NCBI GenBank assembly: GCA_030247855.1
Contig: JAPDRN010000137.1
Coordinates: 1-64,000, forward strand
Direction: 5' to 3'
Origin: Knufia peltigerae
Lineage: Eukaryota; Ascomycota; Eurotiomycetes; Chaetothyriales; Trichomeriaceae
Length of the DNA: 64,000 nucleotides
In this document: positions 43,798-53,673 of the stretch, in pieces
Numbering within the stretch: position 1 is the stretch's first letter
Layout of the letters: each line of letters begins with the position of its first letter
Position numbers and translations under genes: made by a program
The notes under the pieces: generated by a model
What the model was told of the DNA's origin: nothing
Databases searched by the model: none
What the model saw: only the letters and a program-made list of their open reading frames with translations

Positions 43798-44773
43798 CTA
43801 TTCACCCTCCAGTCTTGCAACAACGTTGCTCATCTCTTCATCACCGTAGATTCTAAACCCGCCCTCTCGCGTGACGCTGGCGAGTTGCACATTCTTCGAG
43901 TCCAGCTTTTCCTCCATGACCTGCTTGAGTGTCTTCAGCACCAACGTCTCGGCCTCCTCCAGTGTCAACGATCGGTGGTACTCTGATTGTAATTCGGCCT
44001 GGGCTCCTTCGCTGCCAGACCCAATGGCCTTTGCATCGTATCTGTAGAACGTCCCGGACGGTTCCGCGTGATATCTGTGGTTTGTGTGAGGACGCTATAA
44101 ACTCCCAAGGTCTCGAGGTCTGCTTACAGTTGCGGTCCATTATCTTCATCCCAACCTGCGATCAACAACGCCACACCGAACGGTCGACTCATTATAGACT
44201 CTTCTCCCTGCGCACCTTCACCGAACCGTAAGGCGAGGTCGCAAATGGCCTGTGTACAGCTCTCGACGCCCAGCTTCTCGTTGTAGTTGAATTGGTGGTT
44301 CTGCGACTCGATCCGTGCGTGCTCGATCATGCTCCGCGCGTCTGCCTGGAGACCTGACATGGCACAGCCTATGTGTCTGTCGATCTCGACAATCTTTTCG
44401 ATGCTCGACGAAACGAGGAGGGGGGACGTTACGCGCTTTTCGACGCCGAGGAGGACGCCATGTGAAGTCGCGACCTGTGCGAGTTAGCCAGAGTGCGACA
44501 TTGGGACCTCGTGGTTCTGCAATGCGTACCCCGATGGCTGTTGACCCTAGTTTGATGGCTTCGAGTGAGTATTCGACCTGGAAGAGACGACCTTCAGGAG
44601 AGAAGGTGCTGTTTGAGATGTTAATGGAACCTTCTTCTTTTGATGCTCCACGCTTCGCAGTTCCTCGCCAAACTCACTTGATTCCTCGATCTGGGCGAGA
44701 GTATGGTTAGTATTGTATTGGCCCGGGCCCAAAGTATGCTGCACTCACCGTATTCTGACCGAGCGATAAACAT
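43798..44773 (-). CDS. PUP2: 20S proteasome subunit alpha 5
   Basis: Alpha-ring subunit of the 20S proteasome, 246 residues. Five minus-strand exons: 44773-44749, 44690-44678, 44608-44530, 44474-44128 and 44074-43798. Exon 2 is only 13 bp and encodes DRGI plus part of the next codon. The product opens MFIARSEYDRGINTFSPEGRLFQVEYSLEAIK (shown here in pieces: MFIARSEY, DRGINTFSPEGRLFQVEY), the alpha-subunit signature, where the MF(L/I)xRSEYDRGxN start is specific for alpha 5. Further marks are GSTAIG joined to VATSHGVLLGVEKR, SGLQADARSMIEHAR, RPFGVALLIAGWDE and YHAEPSGTFYRYDAKAIGSGSEGAQ. The length equals that of other filamentous-fungal alpha 5 subunits. Confidence 0.97.
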
Positions 44774-45257
44774 CTTGATGGATTTCTCAGGGGGGTCTTC
44801 ACAGTAGAGATAGGCTTATGGATCACTGTTGTAACAGGTCGCGGTGTAAAGGAGAGGGAAAATGTGTGACTTCGTCAACTTGGTGGTTGTGTCTTTCAGT
44901 CGGTGTATCCGCCCAATACAGTAACGACAGGCCCAGGCAAGCTCATGCATGCGCAATGCTCTCCAAAAGTCCGGCAAACACGCCAAGATCCATCAAACAA
45001 TAATTGGTCAGCCTCGCCATCAGAGCCTCATTGAGAACTCGAGAACGCGAAGTTTACCTCCAACGTCCGCCGTCGCTCGGACTCTCTCAGATCGACGAAT
45101 GCCCGTTGTTATGTCCTGTATTGCAGAAATACTACGATACATACGATTACGACACACTCTATCCATAATAACGGTACACCTTCTTTGAGGACCCTACTGT
45201 CTAAGCAACGTGTCATAGCGCGCTATTGCCCTGACCATCCCGAACAGTCTCCCTCCT
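44774..45257. other. Intergenic region upstream of PUP2
   Basis: About 480 bp between PUT2's 3' end and the PUP2 start, both minus strand. It should hold the PUP2 promoter. No gene, and no proteasome-associated GGTGGCAAA element, was seen. Confidence 0.5.
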
Positions 45258-47359
45258 TCATGATAAATTCGATGGGTAGAGAACGCTATCAATGGTATGA
45301 AAGTTCTCCTTGATTGTTCTTTGAGACACAAATCGAGTCAACAAACCTAGCGACCCCGCTTTATCATTCGTTCCACTTGATCGCGATCCTCCAAAAGGTT
45401 GTTGACCAGGCATGGCGCCGGTGCATTGATCACTGTTTAATGTTTAGCAGATCCGTCGTCATATCATCCGCAAAATGTTCAACTCACTTGATGTAGAAGT
45501 TTCCGGCAGAAAATCTGAGCTCTTCCGTGGCTTCGATGATTGCCGCCCGGTCGTTGGCGAAGACGGCTCCCGTAAGTGCATACTCAGAAGTCTCGTCGAT
45601 GAGTTTGAAGAGCTCGGGTCCGAAATCCTTGTCGTCATAAACATACATGCACAGGAAGGGTCCAAAGATTTCTTCTCTCATGAACTTGCTCCTCGGATCC
45701 TTGGTCTCAACCACGGTAGGTCGAACAAACCAACCCTTGGAATCGTCATATTCGCCGCCCGCAAGCACCTCGATGTCAGAGGCATCCCTCGCATCTCGAA
45801 TGTACCCCGACACCCGCTTGAAAGCCGATTCGCTAATCACGGGGCCGATGAAATCTGGAAACGCTTCGCCCATGGAGAGAGCATTCGTCTCGGCCACCAG
45901 AATCGATCTGAACTTGTCCGCCACCGATGCGGCGACGTATACACGGGATAACGCGCTACATTTCTGTCCTTGATATTCGAATGCCGCTCGTATGGTCTTT
46001 AACGCAGCGTGTCTGATGTCTGCCGAGGGGTGAATCAAATGGAAGTTCTTTCCTCCTATATTTCGGATTCTTGTGAGCATTGATTCCGGCTAAAGTGAAA
46101 CCATTTGGTTTATGGAATATCAATTCCACTTACCAGTCTCTCCCACAACACGAGGATACGACTTCCACGTATCCATCTTACTGCCTATCCGGGCGAGCAA
46201 TCCTCTGAAAACAGCGGTGCTGCCCGTGAAATGCAACCCGCCGAGGTCCCGACTCGAAAAGGCAGCATCGGTCACCATTTCAGCGTCACCGGGCACAAAT
46301 TGCAAAACACCGGTGGGGAGTCCTGCCTCTATCATGATCTGGTTGAAAAGCCAACTGGAGTACACGGCACCGGGACTTGGTTTCCACACCACAACGTTTC
46401 CGACGATGATCGGTGCCATGACAAGATTGACCGCCAGAGCGGTGAAGTTGAAGGGACAAATGGCATATACGAATCCGTCAATGGGTCGAACTTCAGTTCG
46501 GCTGTGACATTTCGTTTAGTCGATCGAAAAAAAAGTGTACAAGGCATCCAACTTACTTCCAAACCCCGTACCCGTTGATCGGTGGTTGTGCCTTGTATAA
46601 GGTCTCGGCGAGAGATGGGAACATTTTTAAAAAATCAACAGACTACAAAAAAAAGCAACGCATATAAGTGTCAGTTATGCCTCAGATCACAAGAAATCTT
46701 CGCGCGGAAATTGGGCCTCCACGAACCTCGGCGACGCAATCAATGTCGGCTTGATAAGCGTTCTTGCCCTGTCCGAGCATCGTCGCCGCCATCATCTTAT
46801 ACTTGTACGGGCCCTCGATCAAGGCGGCAGCCCTGTAGAAAATGGCCGCACGGTCGACGAGCGAAGTCTTTGGCCATGACTTCTTGGCCTCGAGGGCACC
46901 GGCGATGGCGTCCGAAACGATCTCAGGAGTGGCTTCCGAGTACCGAGCCACCGCCGTGCCGTGGTCGAATGGGCATTTCTGAGTCGCCGTCAATTGGCCA
47001 GTGATCTGGCCCTTTTTAGATCTGGACAACACATTTACATACAGGGGGGGAGGGGAGTCTTTACTTCTTTACCGTTTATGTACGGATGCACTTCTTGTGG
47101 ACCGGACTTTTTCAGGTCTTGTAGTGCTTGTGACAATAGAGCTCGTTCAGGAGTATCGGGAGCATATGACGTCTAGATCAGTTGATCGTTTGTGAAAGAC
47201 AGGTCAGCTCTGCTTTTCCCTTCGCGTGTGCCACTGACATGAATGGCCAGCCTGGAAAGTAAATACCTACTGGGGGTAAGGTAGGTGACTTACAAAGTCG
47301 TGATTGTTGAATGTCGGTCCTGTAAAGGCACCAAGCGTGGAACTTGTAGGTAATGACAT
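45258..47359 (-). CDS. PUT2: Delta-1-pyrroline-5-carboxylate dehydrogenase
   Basis: Mitochondrial NAD-dependent enzyme that converts P5C/glutamate semialdehyde to glutamate, the last step of proline use. 549 residues, seven minus-strand exons: 47359-47294, 47172-47065, 47005-46727, 46642-46557, 46501-46134, 46055-45488 and 45432-45258. Conserved pieces are SYAPDTPERALLSQAL, YINGKE joined to ITGQLTATQ, DRAAIFYRAAALIEG, WNRTEVRPIDGFVYAICPFNFTA (read in two exons), catalytic Glu301 in VVGETGGKNFH and nucleophile Cys335 in EYQGQKCSALSR, FGPFLCMYVY, and the C-terminal GAMPGQQPFGGSRSSGTNDKAG. The third exon could begin a few codons earlier (an AAG acceptor); I preferred the CAG at 47006-47008. Exon 3 ends at a GTTCGT donor. 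Confidence 0.95.
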
Positions 47360-47911
47360 TTTGATATTGGTCCCGGCTTTGTAACGAGGTCGAATAGACA
47401 CGAGCACCGGTCAATGGGTTGTCGTGTGTTGTTCTGGCCTTGCAGGTTTTCAAGGATCCTTTTGATCCCACAAAAGCCACACAAAAGCAAGCTGTTATAA
47501 TTTCATGACCGTGGGAAAGACCACCATGTTCTGCTGCAGACTCTGCGGTGGTCGTTGTGTTGTCCGTCAGGTCGGTTGATCCACCACCACCATGGTGGAA
47601 CCGAAACTGATTTTCGGCGCGAACTTTTGGTCGATGTAGCACCACGATAACTTCAGGACTCTACGTAGTAGGCGACCAACTACAAAGGATTCGTGATCCA
47701 AGTTCTTCGTTTGAGTGTTCTTCAATTGTTTCCAGATCTGTAAACATTGGGAACCTTCGTAAAATCTAATCATACATATCGTCAAGGTCATTTCATTACA
47801 CAATGGCCAATGATGAGGCGATCAAACCCAGAAGAGCACTCCCCTAAATAGGAGACAGCTTCACAAACACAACACTTTATTCGAAACACATCAAATGCCT
47901 TGGCCTTTAGC
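47360..47911. other. Intergenic region upstream of PUT2
   Basis: About 550 bp between the GCP2 3' end and the PUT2 start. I looked for a CGG-N10-CCG proline-regulator site and did not find one. No gene is supported. Confidence 0.5.
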
Positions 47912-50602
47912 TTAGACGAACAAGTCATCCCGTTTCTGCACCTCGGCGTTTGTCAATCGTCCGCAGAGGCTCAGCAATGACACTGTTTCAGTGGTGGCAA
48001 ACCAGTTCAGAGCATCGATGAGAATCTTCAAGTGCCGATTGAAATGCTCCTCGTATTTCTTGATTGACTCTTCAATCCTCTTCATCCGCGCCGGGTCCGT
48101 GGGCCCAGCAGGGACACCTTTGCCGGCCTGAATACTAGGATCGGCTTCGTAGATGGACTTAGTGATGTACTCCACATATGAAGCAAACATGCCACAGCCC
48201 GTCATCAGTTTGGCGTGCAGTTTGAGCAATTTGGCTTGCGTAAGTCCGAGGTCTTTCATGCATGAATCCAGCATGTCGACATGATCCTGCATCAATTCAT
48301 CCACCGTTGGCTTTGATTTCGTGTTTAGACCAGATTTGATGTCTTCAGTGTCGTCCCGTTCTGCATCATCTACCTTGACCATCAACTTTTGCCAATTAGG
48401 CTCAATCACTTCCGCAGTTGCGAAGAAGAGCATTTGCTGGACGAAAACCAGCATTCGTGAGCGCAAGGTCCATACCCGACGTTTCCACATTTCGAATCTC
48501 TTGTCCGAAGATTTGTGAATCCATGCCTTTTCTTTGGTATGTGTAGACCAACAGCCAACTAGTTGTGTTTCGAGATGTCGTAGTGCCAAGGTATATCGGA
48601 AAATCAGCTGGTAGCGCATCACAGTCTTTCGACTGATGATTAGCGACAGAGGAAAGGGAACAGCATAGTCCAGCTCAAGCGCATCGAATCCGATGATGTC
48701 CTTCTCATCTTCTCTCTTGTCCTTGCTTTGTTTATCGGCGGAGGAATTCTGAGCCGGTGTCTTGTATTGATCCGCTATCGAATCTGGATTGTCCTGATCG
48801 ATTCCTTGGACATTAACCACCTTGATAAGCCACTGAGTCAACCCCACAGAGTTCATCCTGACGTTGACATCCTCTTTGAATGGGTCTGCCACTGCGATGC
48901 TGCCAGGCTGATGCAGTACTAAGTCAAGTAAAGACTGCAACTTCCCAATGTTAATATCACGCTGCTTTTTCCGCAACTCTGAATCACTCAATTCGAGAAA
49001 GTAGAGGAAGAATTCGGCTCTGTCAAGAAAGAAGTAATGCTTCATCGACCGCAGGCGGCTTCTGAGTGAGTTCTTGGTTAGAAGAAGATGCAGCAACTCT
49101 TTATTGGCGAACGAGTATGCATTGTTGACATTGTCGAGGAAACGAGGGTCGTCGAATGTCGCAGGTGTGTCCACAATCTTACTGCTGATGTTCACCCCAC
49201 CGCATTCTCTGACAACATTGAGGTACTTCCCAGCCAGTAACACCTTTTCCTTGACGGTCTCCAATTGAGGAGGGACTTCCTTATCCCGAATATAATATCT
49301 CTTTTCCCAATACTCATCAGTATAGTCTTCATCCAGGCGCTCCCGTTTGATGCTTGCCCTTTCACCAATGAGAAATTCCGAGTGAGGGTCGTTGATACCA
49401 CCACGGTGCAACCACTCATTAAGCATCACCATGTATGGACGACTTGACTCTCGCAACAGCATCTCAAGGATTGCCCTTGCAGCTGGATCTCCCGAAAATG
49501 TGGACAAACGATTTGACAATAGCCCCAAGACGTTACCCCCAATGCAGCGCTTCTTGCTCAGACTTCCCGGCAGCAAATCTCCACCTTCTTTGAGACGCTC
49601 AATGATGTTATCCGGGTCAAAATCGTCCAATGAATCGTCCAGGTCTTCTTCGAGAAGTGAGTTCTTCTTCAGAAGCTCTTGTGCGAGGGAATATAATTGG
49701 GCCAGACATTGCGCGGTGGGGATAATCGCAATATGCATTTGATGGAGTGTAAAGTTGACATCTGTCAACACTTTCATTTCGAGCTGTGCAATCAAGATAA
49801 GGTAGTCTTTGAGCAACTTTCGGATTGCCGCGCAAAGAGCATGATTGACCGAGCCAAACTCCTCTTGACTTTGTACCTCAATAAAAGCCTCAATAGCGCA
49901 ATGATGCGTCGCCATGGAGAGCATAGATGATGTAAGATCTTTTAGGCTTGGGTCAAGGCCCGGTAGAGGATCAAATGCTGGGCCATTGAGTCGTTCCTTT
50001 TCCTCGTTCGGGTTGTACGAGTCACGAAATCTAACGTATTGCCCTTCGAACCCCATAAACACATATAACAAGTCGTCGAGTATCGCCTTTTCCTGATCTT
50101 GCATGGTCATGCCCACAAGTGGAATTGGGTCGAGGTCTGCTGGTGCAGTTCGCGATAGAGGTGGTGAGGTTATTCGGGTCGCAAGTGGTGCTGATGAGTG
50201 CGGAATCAAGGACACAACTGGGCCCCACGGCAAAGCGTTCTCCTCCTTGTTTGGTCGATTCTGTATTGGACTTGCTGTGCTCGTATGGCGGCCATGATTG
50301 CTTTCAGCGACCTTGGCCCCCTTCTTGGGACTTGTTCTTGTAATGAAGGTTTCGGTTGTTGTGATGGTAGACTTCTCTTTTCGCCGATCTAGCCCACTGA
50401 AACGGTTCTCGCTTTTTGTGTGTTTATGTCTCCCGTCCGGCGCCTCGCTGTAGCCATCTGGAAATATCGGGGAGGCTGTATCTCGCGCTGACGCTCGTTC
50501 GTAGTCTTGATATTTGGCGGAGTTGACGCGTGCAGGGCCGCTAGAAAACTGTGTGCCTCGTCGATCCGTGGCTGATGCACTTCTATAGTGCAATGAGGCC
50601 AT
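47912..50602 (-). CDS. SPC97: Gamma-tubulin complex component 2 (GCP2/Spc97)
   Basis: Structural subunit of the gamma-tubulin small complex that nucleates microtubules at the spindle pole body. Single exon, 896 residues. About 165 disordered N-terminal residues (Ser/Thr/Arg-rich) precede the GRIP1 domain, which starts at EKAILDDLLYVFMGFEGQYVRF, the GCP2-specific opening. Further GRIP1 blocks are ALCAAIRKLLKDYLILIAQLE and PYMVMLNEWLHRGGINDPHSEFLI. The GRIP2 part includes NKELLHLLLTKNSLRSRLRSMKHYFFLDRAEFFLYFLELS, YAVPFPLSLIISRKTVMRYQLIFRYTLALRHLE and RMLVFVQQMLFFATAEVIEPNW. It ends with VSLLSLCGRLTNAEVQKRDDLFV. The start ATG is well defined. Confidence 0.95.
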   Translation of the reverse strand: MASLHYRSASATDRRGTQFSSGPARVNSAKYQDYERASARDTASPIFPDGYSEAPDGRHKHTKSENRFSGLDRRKEKSTITTTETFITRTSPKKGAKVAESNHGRHTSTASPIQNRPNKEENALPWGPVVSLIPHSSAPLATRITSPPLSRTAPADLDPIPLVGMTMQDQEKAILDDLLYVFMGFEGQYVRFRDSYNPNEEKERLNGPAFDPLPGLDPSLKDLTSSMLSMATHHCAIEAFIEVQSQEEFGSVNHALCAAIRKLLKDYLILIAQLEMKVLTDVNFTLHQMHIAIIPTAQCLAQLYSLAQELLKKNSLLEEDLDDSLDDFDPDNIIERLKEGGDLLPGSLSKKRCIGGNVLGLLSNRLSTFSGDPAARAILEMLLRESSRPYMVMLNEWLHRGGINDPHSEFLIGERASIKRERLDEDYTDEYWEKRYYIRDKEVPPQLETVKEKVLLAGKYLNVVRECGGVNISSKIVDTPATFDDPRFLDNVNNAYSFANKELLHLLLTKNSLRSRLRSMKHYFFLDRAEFFLYFLELSDSELRKKQRDINIGKLQSLLDLVLHQPGSIAVADPFKEDVNVRMNSVGLTQWLIKVVNVQGIDQDNPDSIADQYKTPAQNSSADKQSKDKREDEKDIIGFDALELDYAVPFPLSLIISRKTVMRYQLIFRYTLALRHLETQLVGCWSTHTKEKAWIHKSSDKRFEMWKRRVWTLRSRMLVFVQQMLFFATAEVIEPNWQKLMVKVDDAERDDTEDIKSGLNTKSKPTVDELMQDHVDMLDSCMKDLGLTQAKLLKLHAKLMTGCGMFASYVEYITKSIYEADPSIQAGKGVPAGPTDPARMKRIEESIKKYEEHFNRHLKILIDALNWFATTETVSLLSLCGRLTNAEVQKRDDLFV

Positions 50603-51927
50603 TATGCCAGCCTCTCACCATTTTGCTAGTCCAAGTAATTCACGACGTTGTACAGCGGAAGCGCAGTATTGTTGTGGGCGCAATCAACCATCAACCATCA
50701 ACCATCAAGAACACGAACGTCCTGCGTCAACGCGTTGGTCCAGTCACGTGCCGAAGTTTTACCGGGCCTTAACATATTGCACCGGGAATCTCCCAACGCT
50801 CTCTTTTTGTTTCAATACTCGATAATGTTCTCCTGTCTACTACGCCTCGGTACTGTGTCTACGAACCTCGCACAACCGTATAGCCTGGGAGCACCCTAAT
50901 TGTCAATCCGGCTCTGGAATGTCCGACCTGTGTCCAATGGTTCGTTCCTGCAGACTCGCTCACTTGTGCCTGAAAAGGCCTACCGATCATTCCTTCCACG
51001 AAAGAAATGTTAACTCATTTCTACAGGAATCCCAAGGCCGTTCACTAATTAAACAACGGCACTGGGTAGATGCCTTTCACCAGAACTGAGTGGGCAGACT
51101 CTTGGGACTCAGGGGTCAGAGCCTTGCACAGAACCCGTCCGGATTGAGTTGAGTCTTCCACATGACAGCAAGATGTAGTCTTCGTCATTGGGAACGTCGT
51201 GACAGCTGTAGCCGTCAAGAAGGTGAATTGAGCATCTCTCTACGACTAGACGACTTACAGCACACCAAAATATCTAAAAGCCGCCAGGGCCGCTGCTCGA
51301 TGATGTTCCGTTTAGCATGCCACATGATCTGACACAGAACTCACCTGGAACTTTCATAGTCGTGGGTTTTAGTTTGCTACGAAAATATACAACAACAACA
51401 TGTCTCGAAATACCTGTTTCCAGCGAGTTGACATTATCTGGCGATCCTCTTGGGCAGTTGTGTGTAAGCTCGGCAGGTCTTCGCTAGCCACATATCTCGC
51501 ACCGAACATGTGGGCCGTGCTCTGATCTTCGCCATTTACTCCATCTACTTCTACCAGGATCACAAACAGATAAGCATGCGAATTCGGTATGCAATTCCGA
51601 GCCCGAGGTAAAACTGCTGGGGATCTCCGCAATGTTCGCGTGAGTCAGTGAATACAAACCACATCAAGATGGCGACGTGGCAATTTTCCCACGCGAATTG
51701 TCGAGAATGGGCCGCGAGAGGCTCTCTGGGGCTACCAACTGGATCACGTTAGCAGCCGCTGAGGTCGTTGTGTGGCAGCGTAATATGGGTATAAGGAGAT
51801 TGGAAGATTGACGAAAAGTAGGACTGATTGCTATTTCACACACGATCGGAAGGATATCAAGTCATCATCACAGCTCTTTCGGCTATCTCAGAGTCCTCGC
51901 TTCGATCTGCTGCTCGCAGCCTTGACC
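50603..51927. other. Divergent intergenic region of 1.3 kb
   Basis: Separates GCP2 (minus) from the DUF3445 gene (plus). It holds a tandem 7-mer repeat at 50683-50708 close to the GCP2 start. No coding region is supported; the frames present are short and shadow each other. Confidence 0.45.
50683..50708 (+). repeat. Tandem 7-mer ATCAACC, about 3.6 copies
   Basis: Three perfect ATCAACC units followed by a partial one, about 80 bp upstream of the GCP2 start codon, within its presumed promoter or leader. Confidence 0.9.
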
Positions 51928-53331
51928 ATGGCGAGAGACTTCAGCCTCGCCAGTTGGCAGGACAAGCCAGTGAGTGTATTCGTACTGTCATGTCTTCCAT
52001 GGGTCGCTCTGTTGCTCTGCAGCTACGTCACAACCAGTTTCCTTTACAGCCGTCGCTTTCAGAAGACAGCCACCAAGGTCGCCACGTTTGCCGGTGCGGA
52101 CACAAAGTCTGTGGACAAAACTGAGAATGTCGAGAAACCAGGTATGTTGGAAACGATAACCTCATACGAGATCTTTTAACGAAGCCGAAAGTCCATAAGG
52201 TACTGATGACGGTGTGACATAGACTGGACGTCAATACATGTCGAACATTTCCAGCCCAGAGAGAACTTTGACTGGAAAACACAACCTGAGCAGCCATATC
52301 GACCATGGCACAACGGCCCGCACCATGTCACGATGGGCATCAAACGCACATCCCTAGAGAACTGGGTTGAATTCGACCACAAGTACCTCGAGCGATACAG
52401 GTACAAACTCCAACTGTTTACGCAGCATCCCGAAAAGACAATCCAGAACCTCCCCGGTAGCGAAGAAGCGTCCTTCGAAGCACTATACCTTCTCGTCGAT
52501 ATACTCCCGCGCCGTTACCCTACCATGTTCCAGACGACCGAGGTTGGCATCAAGAATCTAATTACCGGCGACGACTGGGATCTGCGGAGGGGATCCGATA
52601 CATGGAAGGACCACCACCCTCTGCAGGTCATGGGTCTCTTGTCCACGGAGGACTGGTTCATCATGCAGCACGACGAGAAAGATCCGAGTGTGACGCGGCT
52701 GAGGGCCGGCGCAAATTGTTTCCCTGGCAAGTTTTTCTTCCCCTTCCCCCCCCCGGGGGCAAGCCGTTCAGGGCATGTTTAAGAGCACAAAGAAGTAAGC
52801 TAACATCGGGTTGGCGCGTTGTTTTCACCACCAGCTGGTTGGAAGATCCAAGAACGTATCGGCCACAGCCTCTGGGAAATCCACGCCGGCAAGGTTCCGC
52901 AGTACGAGCAGAAACTCGCCGTCTCGATGGACCGCTTCTTCCAACGGCTGCGCGTCGAATCGCCCGTCATGCGGTTCAACTACGCCATCGACAACAGTCC
53001 GGAACTTTTCCACATCAACTCCCACCACAACTTGAACCCGGACGACCTGGATCCCGTCGAGCTGGACCAGCTGTTTCTGCGGGTTGAACGACAGGTCCTG
53101 CAACGGCTGCCCAAGACGAGGGCCATCGTGTTTTCGATACGAACGTACGTCACGCCCATCACGGAGGTAACCAAGGATGGAGACGTCGCGATGGCGCTGA
53201 GGACGAGCGTCGACAGCTACGGTCCGGAACTCGCGCGGTACAAGAACAAGCCTCTGTGGCAGGACGTGCTAGGAAAGCATCTCGATGAGGTTATTGGTGA
53301 TGGTGTCGAGAAATTCAAGGCCGAGTCCTGA
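51928..53331 (+). CDS. DUF3445 (haem-dependent oxidative N-demethylase-like) protein with membrane anchor
   Basis: 404 residues, three exons: 51928-52141, 52223-52726 and 52835-53331. The second intron (52727-52834) starts with GC (GCAAGT), not GT; only this reading keeps phase 1 and joins CFP to AGWKIQERIG. Residues 14-38 form one hydrophobic anchor (VSVFVLSCLPWVALLLCSYV). The DUF3445 domain fills the rest: MGIKRTSLENWVEFDHKYLERYRYK, RYPTMFQ, the DEKDPSVTRLRAGANCFP block, IHAGKVPQYEQKLAVSMDRFF and the RQVLQRLPKTRAIVFSIRTYVTPI strand-helix. Bacterial relatives are haem subunits of an oxidative N-demethylase. In fungi the role is unknown. The first ATG of the frame was taken; the earlier TTG start is unlikely. 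Confidence 0.9.
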
Positions 53332-53673
53332 AAGAATCGAGCAAAGCATATATTCATTTGTCAACCACTGGCCTACAACACTCTTTTGTTTTGTGTGTTC
53401 TGGAGCGTTCAGAAGTGCATGTATACAATGCATATATAACAGACTTACAAAGTCAGCCCAAACGCCCACAGACAACAATACCCATCGTAGGTAGGTAGTC
53501 TCTCGAGTCAGTAGACAAATACATCGGCCATCGGTCGCGATCATGAACAGTCTTTGTCCACCACGATGGTGGCTAACAACAGACTTTATGATTGATTTGC
53601 AGAAAGTCCCAGACCCCACGCCCGTGACCATTAATCTATCCATGTACATGTACGTTTCAAGTCCCCATCGAGC
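53332..53673. other. Convergent intergenic region
   Basis: About 340 bp between the DUF3445 gene and RRP8, tail to tail. It should contain both terminators. No gene is seen. Confidence 0.5.

Noticed and set aside
44400..44900. Proteasome-associated control element upstream of PUP2
   Set aside because: No GGTGGCAAA on either strand in the flank.
46997..47064. Alternative acceptors for PUT2 intron 2 (GTCCAG and AAAAAG)
   Set aside because: The first gives an immediate stop or wrong phase with the GTAAAG donor; the second is an AAG site. GGCCAG gives the best family-like junction.
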